64,000 nucleotides of DNA. Origin: Qipengyuania marisflavi (GTDB taxonomy: Bacteria > Pseudomonadota > Alphaproteobacteria > Sphingomonadales > Sphingomonadaceae). The position numbers and the translations under genes were made by a program. The stretch spans positions 800,304 to 864,303 of the forward strand of contig NZ_VCAO01000001.1 of assembly GCF_005884405.1 (NCBI RefSeq). The letters run 5' to 3'. Shown here one piece after another: positions 48,891 to 57,289 of the stretch (within the stretch, counting starts at the first letter, position 1; every line of letters starts with the position of its first letter). The notes under the pieces are model-generated. The model was not told where the DNA came from. It ran no database searches and saw only the letters and a list, made by a program, of their open reading frames with translations.

Positions 48891-48920
48891 ACAAATGTGA
48901 TGCCAGTAAGGCACGGTCCA

Positions 48921-49544
48921 TTATCTGACCGGAACCAGCACTTCATTGCGGCGCAGCGGCGGCGGCACCATTGGTGCGTCATAAAATGCGAATTCTGCCG
49001 GCCCGTCGGGCTTCAGATCGCGGCTGGCAATCCATGCGCGCAGGGCGGCCTCCCGTTCCTCAAGGTCATTGCTTGAGCCAGTGCCGTTAAAACGCACCGC
49101 CGCCACCTTCCGCGCGGGCATGGTGGTCAGCGTGATATACTCGGGTGCTTCGGGCAGCGTATCCAAGGTATATTTGGCCGACATGACGAAGCGCGTGCGC
49201 CAAGATCCGTTCTGGCTGCCATCCTGAAGGACGGGAGAGGTCATAGCGATCGGCTCGTCCTGAATCACGGGAGAAGTCATCGCGATTTCCGCGCCCGGAC
49301 GGTCCTGCGCGAAAATATAGGAAGCCAAAGTGCGAAAGCCGGCATTGAGCGCTCGCCGCCGATCGCCGGTATGCGTAACCTCGGCCACGATCAACGGGGG
49401 ATAGGCGCGCAGTTCGAAGGCATCTTCGCTGGCGAGGGTCTCGTAATCAGGCTGCTCGGTGCCCGAACGATATTGTGCAAATGCCGCCGCGCCGCCAACT
49501 GCCACCAGGCCCAGACCCGCTGCGACTATTTTCCAGATTTTCAT
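48921..49544 (-). CDS. SOUL family haem-binding protein
   Basis: A 207-residue protein with an N-terminal hydrophobic segment (IVAAGLGLVAVGGAAAF), so it is exported or anchored. It is followed by the SOUL/HBP domain: YETLASEDAFELRAY, then AEIAMTSPVI and FVMSAKYTLDTLP, ending EFAFYDAPMVPPPLRRNEV. The family binds haem or related tetrapyrroles. The IAMTSPVxQD segment is present twice in tandem (nt about 49200-49300). Bacterial members have no firmly established role. Confidence 0.88.
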   Translation of the reverse strand: MKIWKIVAAGLGLVAVGGAAAFAQYRSGTEQPDYETLASEDAFELRAYPPLIVAEVTHTGDRRRALNAGFRTLASYIFAQDRPGAEIAMTSPVIQDEPIAMTSPVLQDGSQNGSWRTRFVMSAKYTLDTLPEAPEYITLTTMPARKVAAVRFNGTGSSNDLEEREAALRAWIASRDLKPDGPAEFAFYDAPMVPPPLRRNEVLVPVR

Positions 49545-49609
49545 GCCTGCTCCTGATGCGTGTGATCAATCAAGCGATCCCCCGCGTGGGAGTTCGCATA
49601 GTCCGCCAT

Positions 49610-49879
49610 TTACCGGGTCGGCGCATAGAAATCCGGCGGCTTATCGGCAATCCAGACCAGAAACGTTGCGATTGCTGGATTTTCCAGCAGCCGCACGCGA
49701 TGATCGCCAAAGCGCGCCAGTTCGGCATTGCTGAGATTCGCATGGATCGTCTGGTGGCAAATCGGATGCAGCGCCACAGTAACGCGGCCTTTCTTGGCCT
49801 TGGGCACCAGATGGTGCTGCTGGCTGCGGCTGCCCAGCGGCCGTTCGCACAGCCAGCAGATCAGGCTTGTCTCAGTCAG
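49610..49879 (-). CDS. HNH endonuclease family protein, CTG start
   Basis: An 89-residue HNH protein. The zinc knuckle is Cys8/Cys11 (ICWLCERP) and Cys41 with His46 (HPICHQTIH); the HH pair at 22-23 begins the catalytic motif. No ATG, GTG or TTG lies between the upstream in-frame stop and the Cys-containing domain. The only plausible start is CTG at 49879, overlapping the glmU stop as CTGA, with GAGGAG about eight bases upstream; this gives the N-terminus (M)TETSLICWLC. Starting at the later GTG would remove both Cys ligands. Function as a nuclease is inferred from the motif only. Confidence 0.65.
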   Translation of the reverse strand: MTETSLICWLCERPLGSRSQQHHLVPKAKKGRVTVALHPICHQTIHANLSNAELARFGDHRVRLLENPAIATFLVWIADKPPDFYAPTR

Positions 49880-51258
49880 CCCTTCTGCTCCTCGGCCTGT
49901 TTCTTTTTCATCGCGTCATGGAAGCGGTCGGCCCAGCCTGGTTTCACCAATTGTTCCGCACGGACCATGCGCAGTTCGCCGTCTGCGACATCGCGGCTGA
50001 CCGCGCTGCCCGCGGCGACGATGGCGTCCGCGCCGATCTTTACCGGGGCGATCAGCGCGCTGTTCGAGCCGATGAATGCGCGTTCGCCAATCACCGTCTT
50101 GTGCTTGAAATAGCCATCGTAATTGCAGGTGATCGTGCCTGCGCCGATGTTCGCGCCAGCGCCGATTTCGGCATCGCCCAGATAGGTCAAATGGCTGGCC
50201 TTGGCACCCTCGCCCAGAACCGCCTGCTTCATTTCAACGAAATTGCCGACCCTGCTGCCTCTCTCCATCACCGCGCCGGGGCGCAGGCGGGCATAGGGGC
50301 CGACCACGCAGCCTTCGCCAACGCTGGCGCCTTCGAGATGGCTGAACGCCCGGATCCGTGCGCCAGTGGCGACAGTAACGCCGGGACCGAACACGACGTT
50401 GGGTTCGACTGTCACATCATTGGCCAAACTGGTGTCCCAGCTGAAGAAGACTGTGGCCGGCGCCTTGAGCGTGACACCCGATTCCATCGCCTCGGTCCGC
50501 TTCAGATCCTGCCACTGCGCCTCTGCGCGGGCTAGTTCTGTGCGCGAATTTATGCCTGCAACTTCCTCGGGGTGGTCGGTGCGCACGGCGGCGCAGGTGC
50601 GCCCGTCCCTGACCGCCACGTTGACGATATCGGGGAGGTAATATTCGCCCTGCGTGTTGTCATTGTCGAGCCGGTCCAGCAGGTCGAACAGATCCTCAGC
50701 ACGCGCGGCCATCAAGCCCGAATTGCACAGGCGGCTGGCGCGTTCGGCCTCGTTGGCATCCTTAAACTCGACCATCTTTTCAATGGTGTTGTCGGCATGG
50801 GTGATCACGCGGCCATATTGCAGCGCATCGTCCGGCTCGAACCCCAGCACCACCACAGCGGGGGCATCCGGTTCGCGCAGGCGGACCAGCATATCCTGCA
50901 TGGTCTGGGTCTTGATAAAGGGCGCATCGCCCAGCAGCATCAGCACATCGCCGGTAAAGCCCGCCAGCGCGGCCTTGGCTTGTGCCACCGCATGGCCGGT
51001 GCCCAGCTGCGGTTCCTGCACCACGCATTCGGCGCGCGCGCTGACCTGGCGTTCCACCTGTTCGCGTTCGTCACCGACGATCACGATGGTGCGCGTGGGG
51101 GCCAGCGCCTCTACAGATGCCAGCAAATGTTCGATGATGGGCCGTCCGGCGACCGGGTGCAGCACCTTGTGCACCCCGCTGTTCAGACGGGTGCCCTTGC
51201 CGGCGGCAAGGATGATGGCGGCGAATTCGCGCGTGCTGATGGGGGGCTGACTGGTCAT
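49876..51258 (-). CDS. glmU: Bifunctional GlmU (GlcNAc-1-P uridyltransferase / GlcN-1-P acetyltransferase)
   Basis: A 460-residue enzyme making UDP-N-acetylglucosamine for peptidoglycan and lipid A. The N-terminal uridyltransferase domain opens with AAIILAAGKGTRL and has LMLLGDAPF; the C-terminal half is a left-handed beta-helix acetyltransferase with GAKASHLTYLGDAEIG and GANIGAGTITCNYDG. The ATG at 51258 fits the family N-terminus; the longer frame would reach into the divergent gph gene. The HNH gene overlaps its stop. The ribosome binding site is weak. Confidence 0.96.
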   Translation of the reverse strand: MTSQPPISTREFAAIILAAGKGTRLNSGVHKVLHPVAGRPIIEHLLASVEALAPTRTIVIVGDEREQVERQVSARAECVVQEPQLGTGHAVAQAKAALAGFTGDVLMLLGDAPFIKTQTMQDMLVRLREPDAPAVVVLGFEPDDALQYGRVITHADNTIEKMVEFKDANEAERASRLCNSGLMAARAEDLFDLLDRLDNDNTQGEYYLPDIVNVAVRDGRTCAAVRTDHPEEVAGINSRTELARAEAQWQDLKRTEAMESGVTLKAPATVFFSWDTSLANDVTVEPNVVFGPGVTVATGARIRAFSHLEGASVGEGCVVGPYARLRPGAVMERGSRVGNFVEMKQAVLGEGAKASHLTYLGDAEIGAGANIGAGTITCNYDGYFKHKTVIGERAFIGSNSALIAPVKIGADAIVAAGSAVSRDVADGELRMVRAEQLVKPGWADRFHDAMKKKQAEEQKG

Positions 51259-51320
51259 GGTAAAGGGCCATGCCACCAATTGCTTGCGGTTTGAAGAACC
51301 ATCCGCCACGCGTGGCCCCG

Positions 51321-51989
51321 ATGGCTGATTTTCCTTTCGATATTGTCGCATTCGACCTGGATGGCACACTGCTGGAAACGCACCGGGATCTGGGCACGGC
51401 GGTGAACCATGCGCTGACGCTGGGCGGGTTTGCGTCTTTCCCGCTGGAAACCGCGACCGATCTTATCGGCGGCGGTGCCAAGGTCATGCTGCGCCGCGCG
51501 ATCGATGATCAGGGCGGGCTGGACGATGACCGATTCCACACGCTCTACAAGGCGATGCTGGCCTATTATGGAGAGAATTACGCCGTTCACACGAGCCCCT
51601 ACCCCGGCGCAGTCGCGATGCTGGAGGCATTGGCGGGCCGCGGGGTGAAGCTGGCCGTGGTCACCAACAAGTTCGAAAACTTCGCCAAGGGCGTGCTCGC
51701 CGCGCTGGGGCTGGACCAGCATTTCCAAATCATCGTTGGCGGGGATTCGCTGGGCAAGGGCCGCGCCAAGCCTGCACCCGATCTGATCTGGCATGTCCAG
51801 CAGGCATGCGGCGGCGGCAGTCTCGCTTTCGTGGGTGACAGTTCTTACGATATGAAGGCGGCGCGCGCGGCGCGGGTGCCGGTGGTCGCGGCGTGCTATG
51901 GCTATTGCGACCAGAGCGCGCAGGAGCTTGGCGCAGATGCCGCGATTGATTCGCTGGACCAGCTGATCACGGCGCTCGAAACGCTCTGA
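51321..51989 (+). CDS. gph: HAD hydrolase, phosphoglycolate phosphatase type
   Basis: A 222-residue haloacid-dehalogenase-fold phosphatase. The nucleophile motif is FDLDGTLLE (Asp12, Asp14), motif II is AVVTNK, the motif III Lys is in KGRAKPAPD, and motif IV is FVGDSSYDMKAA. It most resembles Gph, which removes 2-phosphoglycolate arising from oxidative DNA damage or oxygenase reactions; other small phosphate esters are possible. The ATG at 51321 gives MADFPFDIVAFDLDG; an in-frame ATG 17 codons upstream is less likely. Divergent from glmU by 62 bases. Confidence 0.85.
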   Translation: MADFPFDIVAFDLDGTLLETHRDLGTAVNHALTLGGFASFPLETATDLIGGGAKVMLRRAIDDQGGLDDDRFHTLYKAMLAYYGENYAVHTSPYPGAVAMLEALAGRGVKLAVVTNKFENFAKGVLAALGLDQHFQIIVGGDSLGKGRAKPAPDLIWHVQQACGGGSLAFVGDSSYDMKAARAARVPVVAACYGYCDQSAQELGADAAIDSLDQLITALETL

Positions 51990-52079
51990 TCTTTCGCCCT
52001 GCCCTTACGGCATGGCGGCGCACCGCAGGCGGTGTTGCAAGTGCGAAAAGAAAGTGCCACTCCACGCGCCGATTGACCC

Positions 52080-52087
52080 TTACGTAA
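52080..52087. promoter_or_regulatory. Palindrome TTACGTAA upstream of the SDR gene
   Basis: A perfect eight-base palindrome close behind a TTGACC sequence and 18 bases before the SDR start codon. Its form resembles half of a TetR-family operator, but no regulator gene is nearby and chance occurrence is possible. Confidence 0.3.
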
Positions 52088-52105
52088 ACGAAAGAGGAAC
52101 CCGCC

Positions 52106-53041
52106 ATGACCATCGATTTCAAGGACAAAGTTGCCATCGTCACGGGCGCTGGCGGCGGTCTGGGCCGTGAATATGCGCTCGAACTGGCGAAACGCGGCGC
52201 CAAGGTTGTCGTCAACGATCTGGGCGGAACGCGCGATGGCACGGGCCATTCCGACGCGGCGCTGAAAGTCGTCGAGGAAATCGAAGCCGCTGGCGGCACC
52301 GCGATGAGCAATGGCTCGTCCGTTACCGAATATGACCAGATGGAAAAGATGGTTGCCGACGCCAAGCAGAAATGGGGCGGCGTGCACATCCTGATCAACA
52401 ATGCCGGCGTGCTGCGCGACAAGACCTATGCCAAGATGAGCCCCGAAGATTTTGAATTCGTGCTCAAGGTCCACCTCACCGGATCGGCCTTCGCCACCAA
52501 GGCATGCTGGGAAACCATGCGCGAACAAGCCTATGGCCGCATCCTGATGACCGCCAGCAGCACTGGCCTGTTCGGCAATTTCGGCCAGGCCAATTACGGC
52601 GCGGCCAAGCTGGGTCTGGCGGGTCTGACCAAGACGCTGCAACTCGAAGGTGCGAAATACAATATCCGCGTCAACACGCTCAGCCCGGTTGCGGGCACGC
52701 GGATGACCGAAGACCTGTTCCCCGAAGAAGCGTTCAAGCTGTTCGATCCGGTCAATGTGGTCCCCGCCGCGCTGTTCCTGGTCAGCGAAGATTCGCCCAC
52801 CAATGCCATCGTCGGCGCGGGTGCGGGCGGGTATCACTCGGCATGGGTGATGATGAACGACGCGGTCTGGCTCAAGGAAGAAGAGCGCACGGTTGAAGGC
52901 TTCGCGGCGAACTGGGAAGAGATTTCGGCCCAGAACAATCTGCGCGCACCCAATTCGGGTTCGGAGCAGTCGGGCGCGATCCTGACCGCTATGCAGAAGG
53001 TGCTCGGCAAGGATGCCGCACCCTCCAGCGCGCGCGGCTAA
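52106..53041 (+). CDS. SDR oxidoreductase, (3R)-hydroxyacyl-CoA dehydrogenase type
   Basis: A 311-residue short-chain dehydrogenase. The cofactor loop is TGAGGGLGR (13-21), with NDLGGTRDG after the second strand, NNAGVLRD, and the catalytic Ser/Tyr/Lys in ASSTGLFGNFG and YGAAK. The style (GGTRDGTGHSDAA and the longer C-terminus) is that of the dehydrogenase domain of multifunctional enzyme type 2 (HSD17B4-like), suggesting fatty acyl-CoA or steroid side-chain oxidation. AGAGGAA precedes the ATG. It stands alone and is followed by a strong terminator. Confidence 0.87.
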   Translation: MTIDFKDKVAIVTGAGGGLGREYALELAKRGAKVVVNDLGGTRDGTGHSDAALKVVEEIEAAGGTAMSNGSSVTEYDQMEKMVADAKQKWGGVHILINNAGVLRDKTYAKMSPEDFEFVLKVHLTGSAFATKACWETMREQAYGRILMTASSTGLFGNFGQANYGAAKLGLAGLTKTLQLEGAKYNIRVNTLSPVAGTRMTEDLFPEEAFKLFDPVNVVPAALFLVSEDSPTNAIVGAGAGGYHSAWVMMNDAVWLKEEERTVEGFAANWEEISAQNNLRAPNSGSEQSGAILTAMQKVLGKDAAPSSARG

Positions 53042-53100
53042 GCCCTTTCTGCAGCAAGACTGTTGCCAGTCACCGCCTGACGCGGACGGATAGCAAAACG

Positions 53101-53133
53101 AAAAAGGCTCGCACTTCGGTGCGGGCCTTTTTT
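53101..53133 (+). terminator. Rho-independent terminator after the SDR gene
   Basis: A classic hairpin with a TTCG tetraloop (aaaggctcgcac / gtgcgggccttt, one mismatch) flanked by A and T runs, so it can also act on the opposite strand for the convergent DUF2794 gene. Confidence 0.93.
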
Positions 53134-53146
53134 GTGCGTCCTAGGC

Positions 53147-53500
53147 CTAGTCGCCAACCGCCTTGAGCAGTCGCCGCTCTATCGGGGCCATCACGCCGGT
53201 CAGTTCATGCCCGCGTTTCAGCACCTGGCCATGTTCGCCATACAGCGTCCACATCCCCTGCTTGCCGCGAAGGGCAGGTCGCTTCTCGATCAGGCTCTGC
53301 GGTCGTTCCGCAGCGCGGCGAAAGGCGGCAAAGCTGGCGCAATCGCGGGTGAAATCCATCGCATAATCGCGCCACTGACCGGCGGCGACCATCCGGCCAT
53401 AGAGGTCGAGTATCCGGTTGAGTTCGATGCGCGTGAAGGCGACCTGCAAGGGCCGGCGACCGGGAAAGGCGACAATCGTTTCGCCTTGCAATCCCGCCAT
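53147..53500 (-). CDS. DUF2794 family protein
   Basis: A 117-residue cytoplasmic protein matching DUF2794, a family common in alphaproteobacteria and of unknown function: FTRIELNRILDLYGRMVAAG, QWRDYAMDF, then FRRAAERPQSLIEKRP, KQGMWTLY and LKRGHEL. Its ATG overlaps the cysE TGA by one base (TGATG), so it is coupled to cysE. Transcription probably ends at the bidirectional hairpin at 53101-53133. Confidence 0.85.
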   Translation of the reverse strand: MAGLQGETIVAFPGRRPLQVAFTRIELNRILDLYGRMVAAGQWRDYAMDFTRDCASFAAFRRAAERPQSLIEKRPALRGKQGMWTLYGEHGQVLKRGHELTGVMAPIERRLLKAVGD

Positions 53501-54189
53501 CAGTCGACCGTGCCGCTCCGCTGCGCAGGCAGGCTGGTGCCGCGCAATTCGGCAACCTCGGCACGCAGGGCCTGCATTTCGGCCTCAAGCTTTTCCAGAC
53601 AATCGCGGCTGGGCGCACACGGATCGTCGCAGGGCGTGCCGTAGGGGAGGAATTCCTTGAGCCATTGTTCGGCAGGCACCAGCGTGCTGCGCGCCTTTAG
53701 CCCGATCATCGTCGCGCCTTCGGTCACATCGTCGGTCACCACCGCATTGGCCCCGATCCGCGCGCGCGGCCCGACCGTAATCGGCCCGATCACCTGAGCG
53801 CCCGATCCGATGATCACATTGTCGCCAATTGTGGGATGACGTTTGCCGCCCACGCCATTGGTGGGATTGGTTCCGCCCAGCGTAACGCATTGGTAGATGG
53901 TGACATCGTCGCCAATCTCCGCCGTTTCGCCGATCACTGAAAAGCCGTGATCGATGAAGAAGTTCTTCCCGATCTTGGCCCCTGGATGGATGTCGATTGC
54001 TGTGACCATCCGGCTCCAGTGATTGACCATGCGCGCCAGGAAAAACAGATCCGCCTCGAACAGCCAGTGCGCCGCCCGGTGATAGACCAGCGCCCACACG
54101 CCGGGATACAGCAATATCTCCCAGCGCGACCGGGGGGCGGGATCACGGGCGTGGATTGAATCCAGATAGGCTATCAGCTTTTCGAGCAT
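53500..54189 (-). CDS. cysE: Serine O-acetyltransferase
   Basis: A 229-residue left-handed beta-helix acetyltransferase of the short CysE (EpsC) type, which makes O-acetylserine, the cysteine precursor. The N-terminal helical part is reduced (LIAYLDSIHARDPAPRSRWEILLY). Hexapeptide repeats run from IDIHPGAKIG through FIDHGFSVIGETAEIG, YQCVTLGG, KRHPTIGDNVIIGSGA and ARIGANAVV. The tail is a short coiled coil (CLEKLEAEMQALRAEVAEL). The ATG at 54189 has AAGGA ten bases upstream; the longer frame enters the upstream hdaA gene. Confidence 0.93.
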   Translation of the reverse strand: MLEKLIAYLDSIHARDPAPRSRWEILLYPGVWALVYHRAAHWLFEADLFFLARMVNHWSRMVTAIDIHPGAKIGKNFFIDHGFSVIGETAEIGDDVTIYQCVTLGGTNPTNGVGGKRHPTIGDNVIIGSGAQVIGPITVGPRARIGANAVVTDDVTEGATMIGLKARSTLVPAEQWLKEFLPYGTPCDDPCAPSRDCLEKLEAEMQALRAEVAELRGTSLPAQRSGTVD

Positions 54190-54217
54190 GTGCGGCGATC
54201 CTTCCACCAAGCGCGCA

Positions 54218-54829
54218 TCAAAGCAAGCGGCCCTGCTCGGGCCCCTGCACCGCATCCAGTGCGTCGCGCCATAGAGATAGGGTCGCAGGGGCCTTGCGTT
54301 CAAGGCTTAGCCGGTCGATCTCGGCCACAATACGCTCGATTGCGGGATAGCTGCGCTCCATCCGCGGCACCAGATAGGCAGGTGCACCGTCGCCCAGCAC
54401 CAGCCCGCGCGCGGCGGCATGGCTGCGGATCAGATCGCCCGCCATAGCATCATCTGGCGCGCCGATTTCCAGCTGCAATGCTGCACCCATACGGCTTGCC
54501 AGATCGGGCAGAGCGATGGTCCACGGTGCCTTGTCGATCACCAGCAACAGGGGCCGGTCATCCTCCTGCGCGCGGTTCCAGCGGTGGAACAGGGCGGTTT
54601 CATCACCGCTGTCCGCGCCGTCGATAACCTCGCCCTTGCCCTGCACGGCGAACCAATGCGCCAGCAGCGACTTGCCTGAACGCGGCGGCCCGGTCAGCAC
54701 TGCGGTGCGGAACGGCCAGCTTTCAGGCGCGGTCAGGGCATCGGCAACTGCCTGGTTGCCTGTGCCGATCACAATGGTTTCGGGATGGTCCGGGCCGGAA
54801 TGACCAAGGGGCAGTGCGAGTTGCGACAT
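54218..54829 (-). CDS. hdaA: DnaA-family regulator HdaA-like ATPase
   Basis: A 203-residue AAA+ protein resembling the ATPase domain of DnaA without its DNA-binding domain, as in Hda/HdaA, which promotes hydrolysis of DnaA-bound ATP to prevent over-initiation. It opens with MSQLALPLGH, of the kind that binds the beta clamp. Walker A is GPPRSGKSLLAHW, Walker B is LLLVIDKA, and the C-terminal lid helices include LVPRMERSYPAIERIVAEID. The start at 54829 has GGAG seven bases upstream; the longer frame is a shadow of the upstream gene. It lies between the DUF2066-like gene and cysE. Confidence 0.85.
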   Translation of the reverse strand: MSQLALPLGHSGPDHPETIVIGTGNQAVADALTAPESWPFRTAVLTGPPRSGKSLLAHWFAVQGKGEVIDGADSGDETALFHRWNRAQEDDRPLLLVIDKAPWTIALPDLASRMGAALQLEIGAPDDAMAGDLIRSHAAARGLVLGDGAPAYLVPRMERSYPAIERIVAEIDRLSLERKAPATLSLWRDALDAVQGPEQGRLL

Positions 54830-54845
54830 GGCGCTGCTCCGCCGC

Positions 54846-56123
54846 TCAGCGACTGATCGACAGCCCGCCCGCTGCCTGACGAACGGTAAAGCCGCGTGCC
54901 CGTAAGGCCCCGGCAAGGTCTTCCAGCGAGCCGGCATAGCTGACCCGCATGACCGACGTGCCGCCGATTGCCAGGCTGCTGGTGGCCGCGCTGCGCACCC
55001 CTGCTGCACCGCGCACACCCGCAATCGCCGCATCGACTGCCGCGCCATCAGGACTTGCAAATTGCACCGTATAGCTGGTGGCTGCTGCGGGTGCCTGAGT
55101 GGCGGTGGGGGTCGGCGTGGCGGCGGGTTCGCTGGTGGTTGTGGTCGGCGCCGGATTGTCACGCTGCGCCGCCTCGGCCCGCTGACGCGCTTGTTCTGCC
55201 CGGCCCTGCGCGATCAGCTGCGCAACGGCAGGCGAGAGATCGGGCGTGCCGATATTGAGCGTGGGATCGGGCCGCAATGTGCCATCCGCCAGAGCGGCTT
55301 CGAAAATGCCATTCAAACGTGTGACCGCCCTGGTCATCATGGCGGGAATCTGTTCAGGGTCGGCGGCTTTCATCGTGAAGCTGCCGAGGTAGTTGTTGTC
55401 CGGCCCGTAACGCGCGGTGAAGCGCCCCTCTACCGGCCCGCCGGGATAGCTGTATTCAAGGTTGGCAATCGCCACCAGCACGTCAGCCGCGCCAAACTGG
55501 TCCAGCACATTGCGCCACCATGTGCGGCTGCGCCGTCCGGTCTGGCCATAGGTCACCAGAATCGAATCGCCACCCGCGCCAGAAGGGCGGACATAATTGA
55601 TGCGGCTGGTCCCCGGCTGGTACTGCGCCCAGGCGCTCTGCCAGGGATTGCGCTGTTCATAGACCAGCTGGCTTCCGGCCGTGAATGTCACGGGCACCAG
55701 CAACATCGGTGCAGACCGGGTCGCCTGGCCCTCGCTGCCCAGATAGCGCGAGGCGCGGGTGCGATCGAACACCACGCCCAGTGTGGCGATATACCGCTTC
55801 GGTCCCATCCGCTCACGCTCGATCACGATGGCCGAAACCATCGAGGTCAGCTGCGAATCGGAGAGTTTGGGGCCTTTGATTTTTTCCCACGCCTTGCGCT
55901 GCGCCTCGACCCAGCCTTCCTGCCGCGCCTCTTCGCCGGTATCGCCGTGAATATCGACTTCGATGCCACCCACCTGAATATCGTTGGTGGCGGCAACGGC
56001 GGCAATTCCGCGCTCTCCGGAAATCTGCGCCCACACCGCGAATCCCGCCGCGCATAGCAGTAGCAGGGCGCCAAAAACGAGCGCGGGACGGGGCCAAGCC
56101 GGGAGGGGAAGCGAATGTCGCAT
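54846..56123 (-). CDS. DUF2066-like exported protein with HMA-like C-terminus
   Basis: A 425-residue exported or anchored protein. A hydrophobic signal or anchor ([20 protein letters not shown]) is followed by a domain resembling DUF2066 ([50 protein letters not shown]). A Thr/Pro/Ala-rich linker (about 325-350) leads to a final domain of about 70 residues with the ferredoxin-like pattern of heavy-metal-associated domains ([18 protein letters not shown] ... [17 protein letters not shown]). The metal-binding CxxC is absent, so metal binding is not expected. ATG at 56123 is chosen from the hydrophobic start; the ribosome binding site is weak. It is 16 bases upstream of hdaA and divergent from purM. 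Confidence 0.68.
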   Translation of the reverse strand: MRHSLPLPAWPRPALVFGALLLLCAAGFAVWAQISGERGIAAVAATNDIQVGGIEVDIHGDTGEEARQEGWVEAQRKAWEKIKGPKLSDSQLTSMVSAIVIERERMGPKRYIATLGVVFDRTRASRYLGSEGQATRSAPMLLVPVTFTAGSQLVYEQRNPWQSAWAQYQPGTSRINYVRPSGAGGDSILVTYGQTGRRSRTWWRNVLDQFGAADVLVAIANLEYSYPGGPVEGRFTARYGPDNNYLGSFTMKAADPEQIPAMMTRAVTRLNGIFEAALADGTLRPDPTLNIGTPDLSPAVAQLIAQGRAEQARQRAEAAQRDNPAPTTTTSEPAATPTPTATQAPAAATSYTVQFASPDGAAVDAAIAGVRGAAGVRSAATSSLAIGGTSVMRVSYAGSLEDLAGALRARGFTVRQAAGGLSISR

Positions 56124-56191
56124 GGGGAAACTGCGGGCCTTTTGCCCAAAGCCTTCTGGAAATCCAAGCGCGAATGCGTAAGGCGGGTAGG

Positions 56192-57289
56192 ATGAGCTCG
56201 AACACAACCCCCTATACATACGCGCAGGCCGGTGTTTCGATCGAGGCGGGCAACCGTCTGGTCAAGGCAATCGGCCCGCTGGTCAAAGCCACCATGCGGC
56301 CCGGAGCCGATGGCGAAATTGGCGGCTTCGGCGGCTTTTTCGATCCCAAGGCGGCGGGCTATAAAGACCCGCTGCTGGTCGCCGGCAATGATGGCGTGGG
56401 CACCAAGCTGAAGCTGGCCATTGATTACGACCGGCATGACACGGTGGGCATCGATCTGGTCGCCATGTGCGTCAACGATCTGATCGTTCAGGGCGCAGAA
56501 CCGCTGTTTTTCCTCGACTATTTCGCAACTGGCAAGCTGGAGAATGGTGTCGCGGAGCGGGTGATCGCGGGCATTGCGGAAGGCTGCAAGCTGGCCGGAT
56601 GCGCGCTGATCGGCGGCGAAACGGCCGAAATGCCGGGCATGTATGCCGCCGATGATTACGATCTGGCGGGCTTTTGCGTGGGCGCAGTCGAGCGCGGCGA
56701 ACAGCTGACGGGGGAGCGCGTGGCCCCGGGTCATGTGCTGCTGGGTCTGGCCAGTTCGGGTGTGCATTCGAACGGCTATTCGCTGGTCCGGCGGCTGGCC
56801 GAAGACAAATTCTGGAAAATGGACCGTCCGGCGATTTTTGATCCCGAGCGGCTGTTGATCGACACTTTGGCCGAACCAACGCGAATCTATGTGGCCAGTC
56901 TGCTGCCGCTGGTCCGCGAAGGGTTGATCGATGCGCTGGCGCATATCACTGGCGGCGGCTTGCTGGAGAATATCCCGCGTGTCCTGCCCCAGGGCGCCCA
57001 TGCGCAGGTTGACGCCGATGACTGGGACCAGCCGCGCCTGATGGCCTTCCTGCAGGCGCAGGGCCAGATCGAACCGGAAGAAATGGCGCGCACCTTCAAT
57101 TGCGGCGTCGGCATGGTGCTGGCGGTTACACCGGACAAGGTCGAAACCGTCCGCGGCCGACTCGAGGATGCTGGTGAGACTGTGCTGACGATTGGCCGCA
57201 TCGCTGAAGGCGACAAGGGCTGCACTGTGCGCGGATCGGCTGGCACATGGTCGGCGCGCGAGGACTGGGAGGCGGTCCACCTTGGCTGA
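56192..57289 (+). CDS. purM: Phosphoribosylformylglycinamidine cyclo-ligase
   Basis: A 365-residue AIR synthetase, fifth step of purine synthesis, closing the imidazole ring with ATP. Typical segments are [63 protein letters not shown] and [16 protein letters not shown] at 56192 is favoured by the AAGGCGGGTAGG upstream over an in-frame ATG six codons earlier. Its last eight bases overlap the purN start. Confidence 0.97.
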   Translation: MSSNTTPYTYAQAGVSIEAGNRLVKAIGPLVKATMRPGADGEIGGFGGFFDPKAAGYKDPLLVAGNDGVGTKLKLAIDYDRHDTVGIDLVAMCVNDLIVQGAEPLFFLDYFATGKLENGVAERVIAGIAEGCKLAGCALIGGETAEMPGMYAADDYDLAGFCVGAVERGEQLTGERVAPGHVLLGLASSGVHSNGYSLVRRLAEDKFWKMDRPAIFDPERLLIDTLAEPTRIYVASLLPLVREGLIDALAHITGGGLLENIPRVLPQGAHAQVDADDWDQPRLMAFLQAQGQIEPEEMARTFNCGVGMVLAVTPDKVETVRGRLEDAGETVLTIGRIAEGDKGCTVRGSAGTWSAREDWEAVHLG

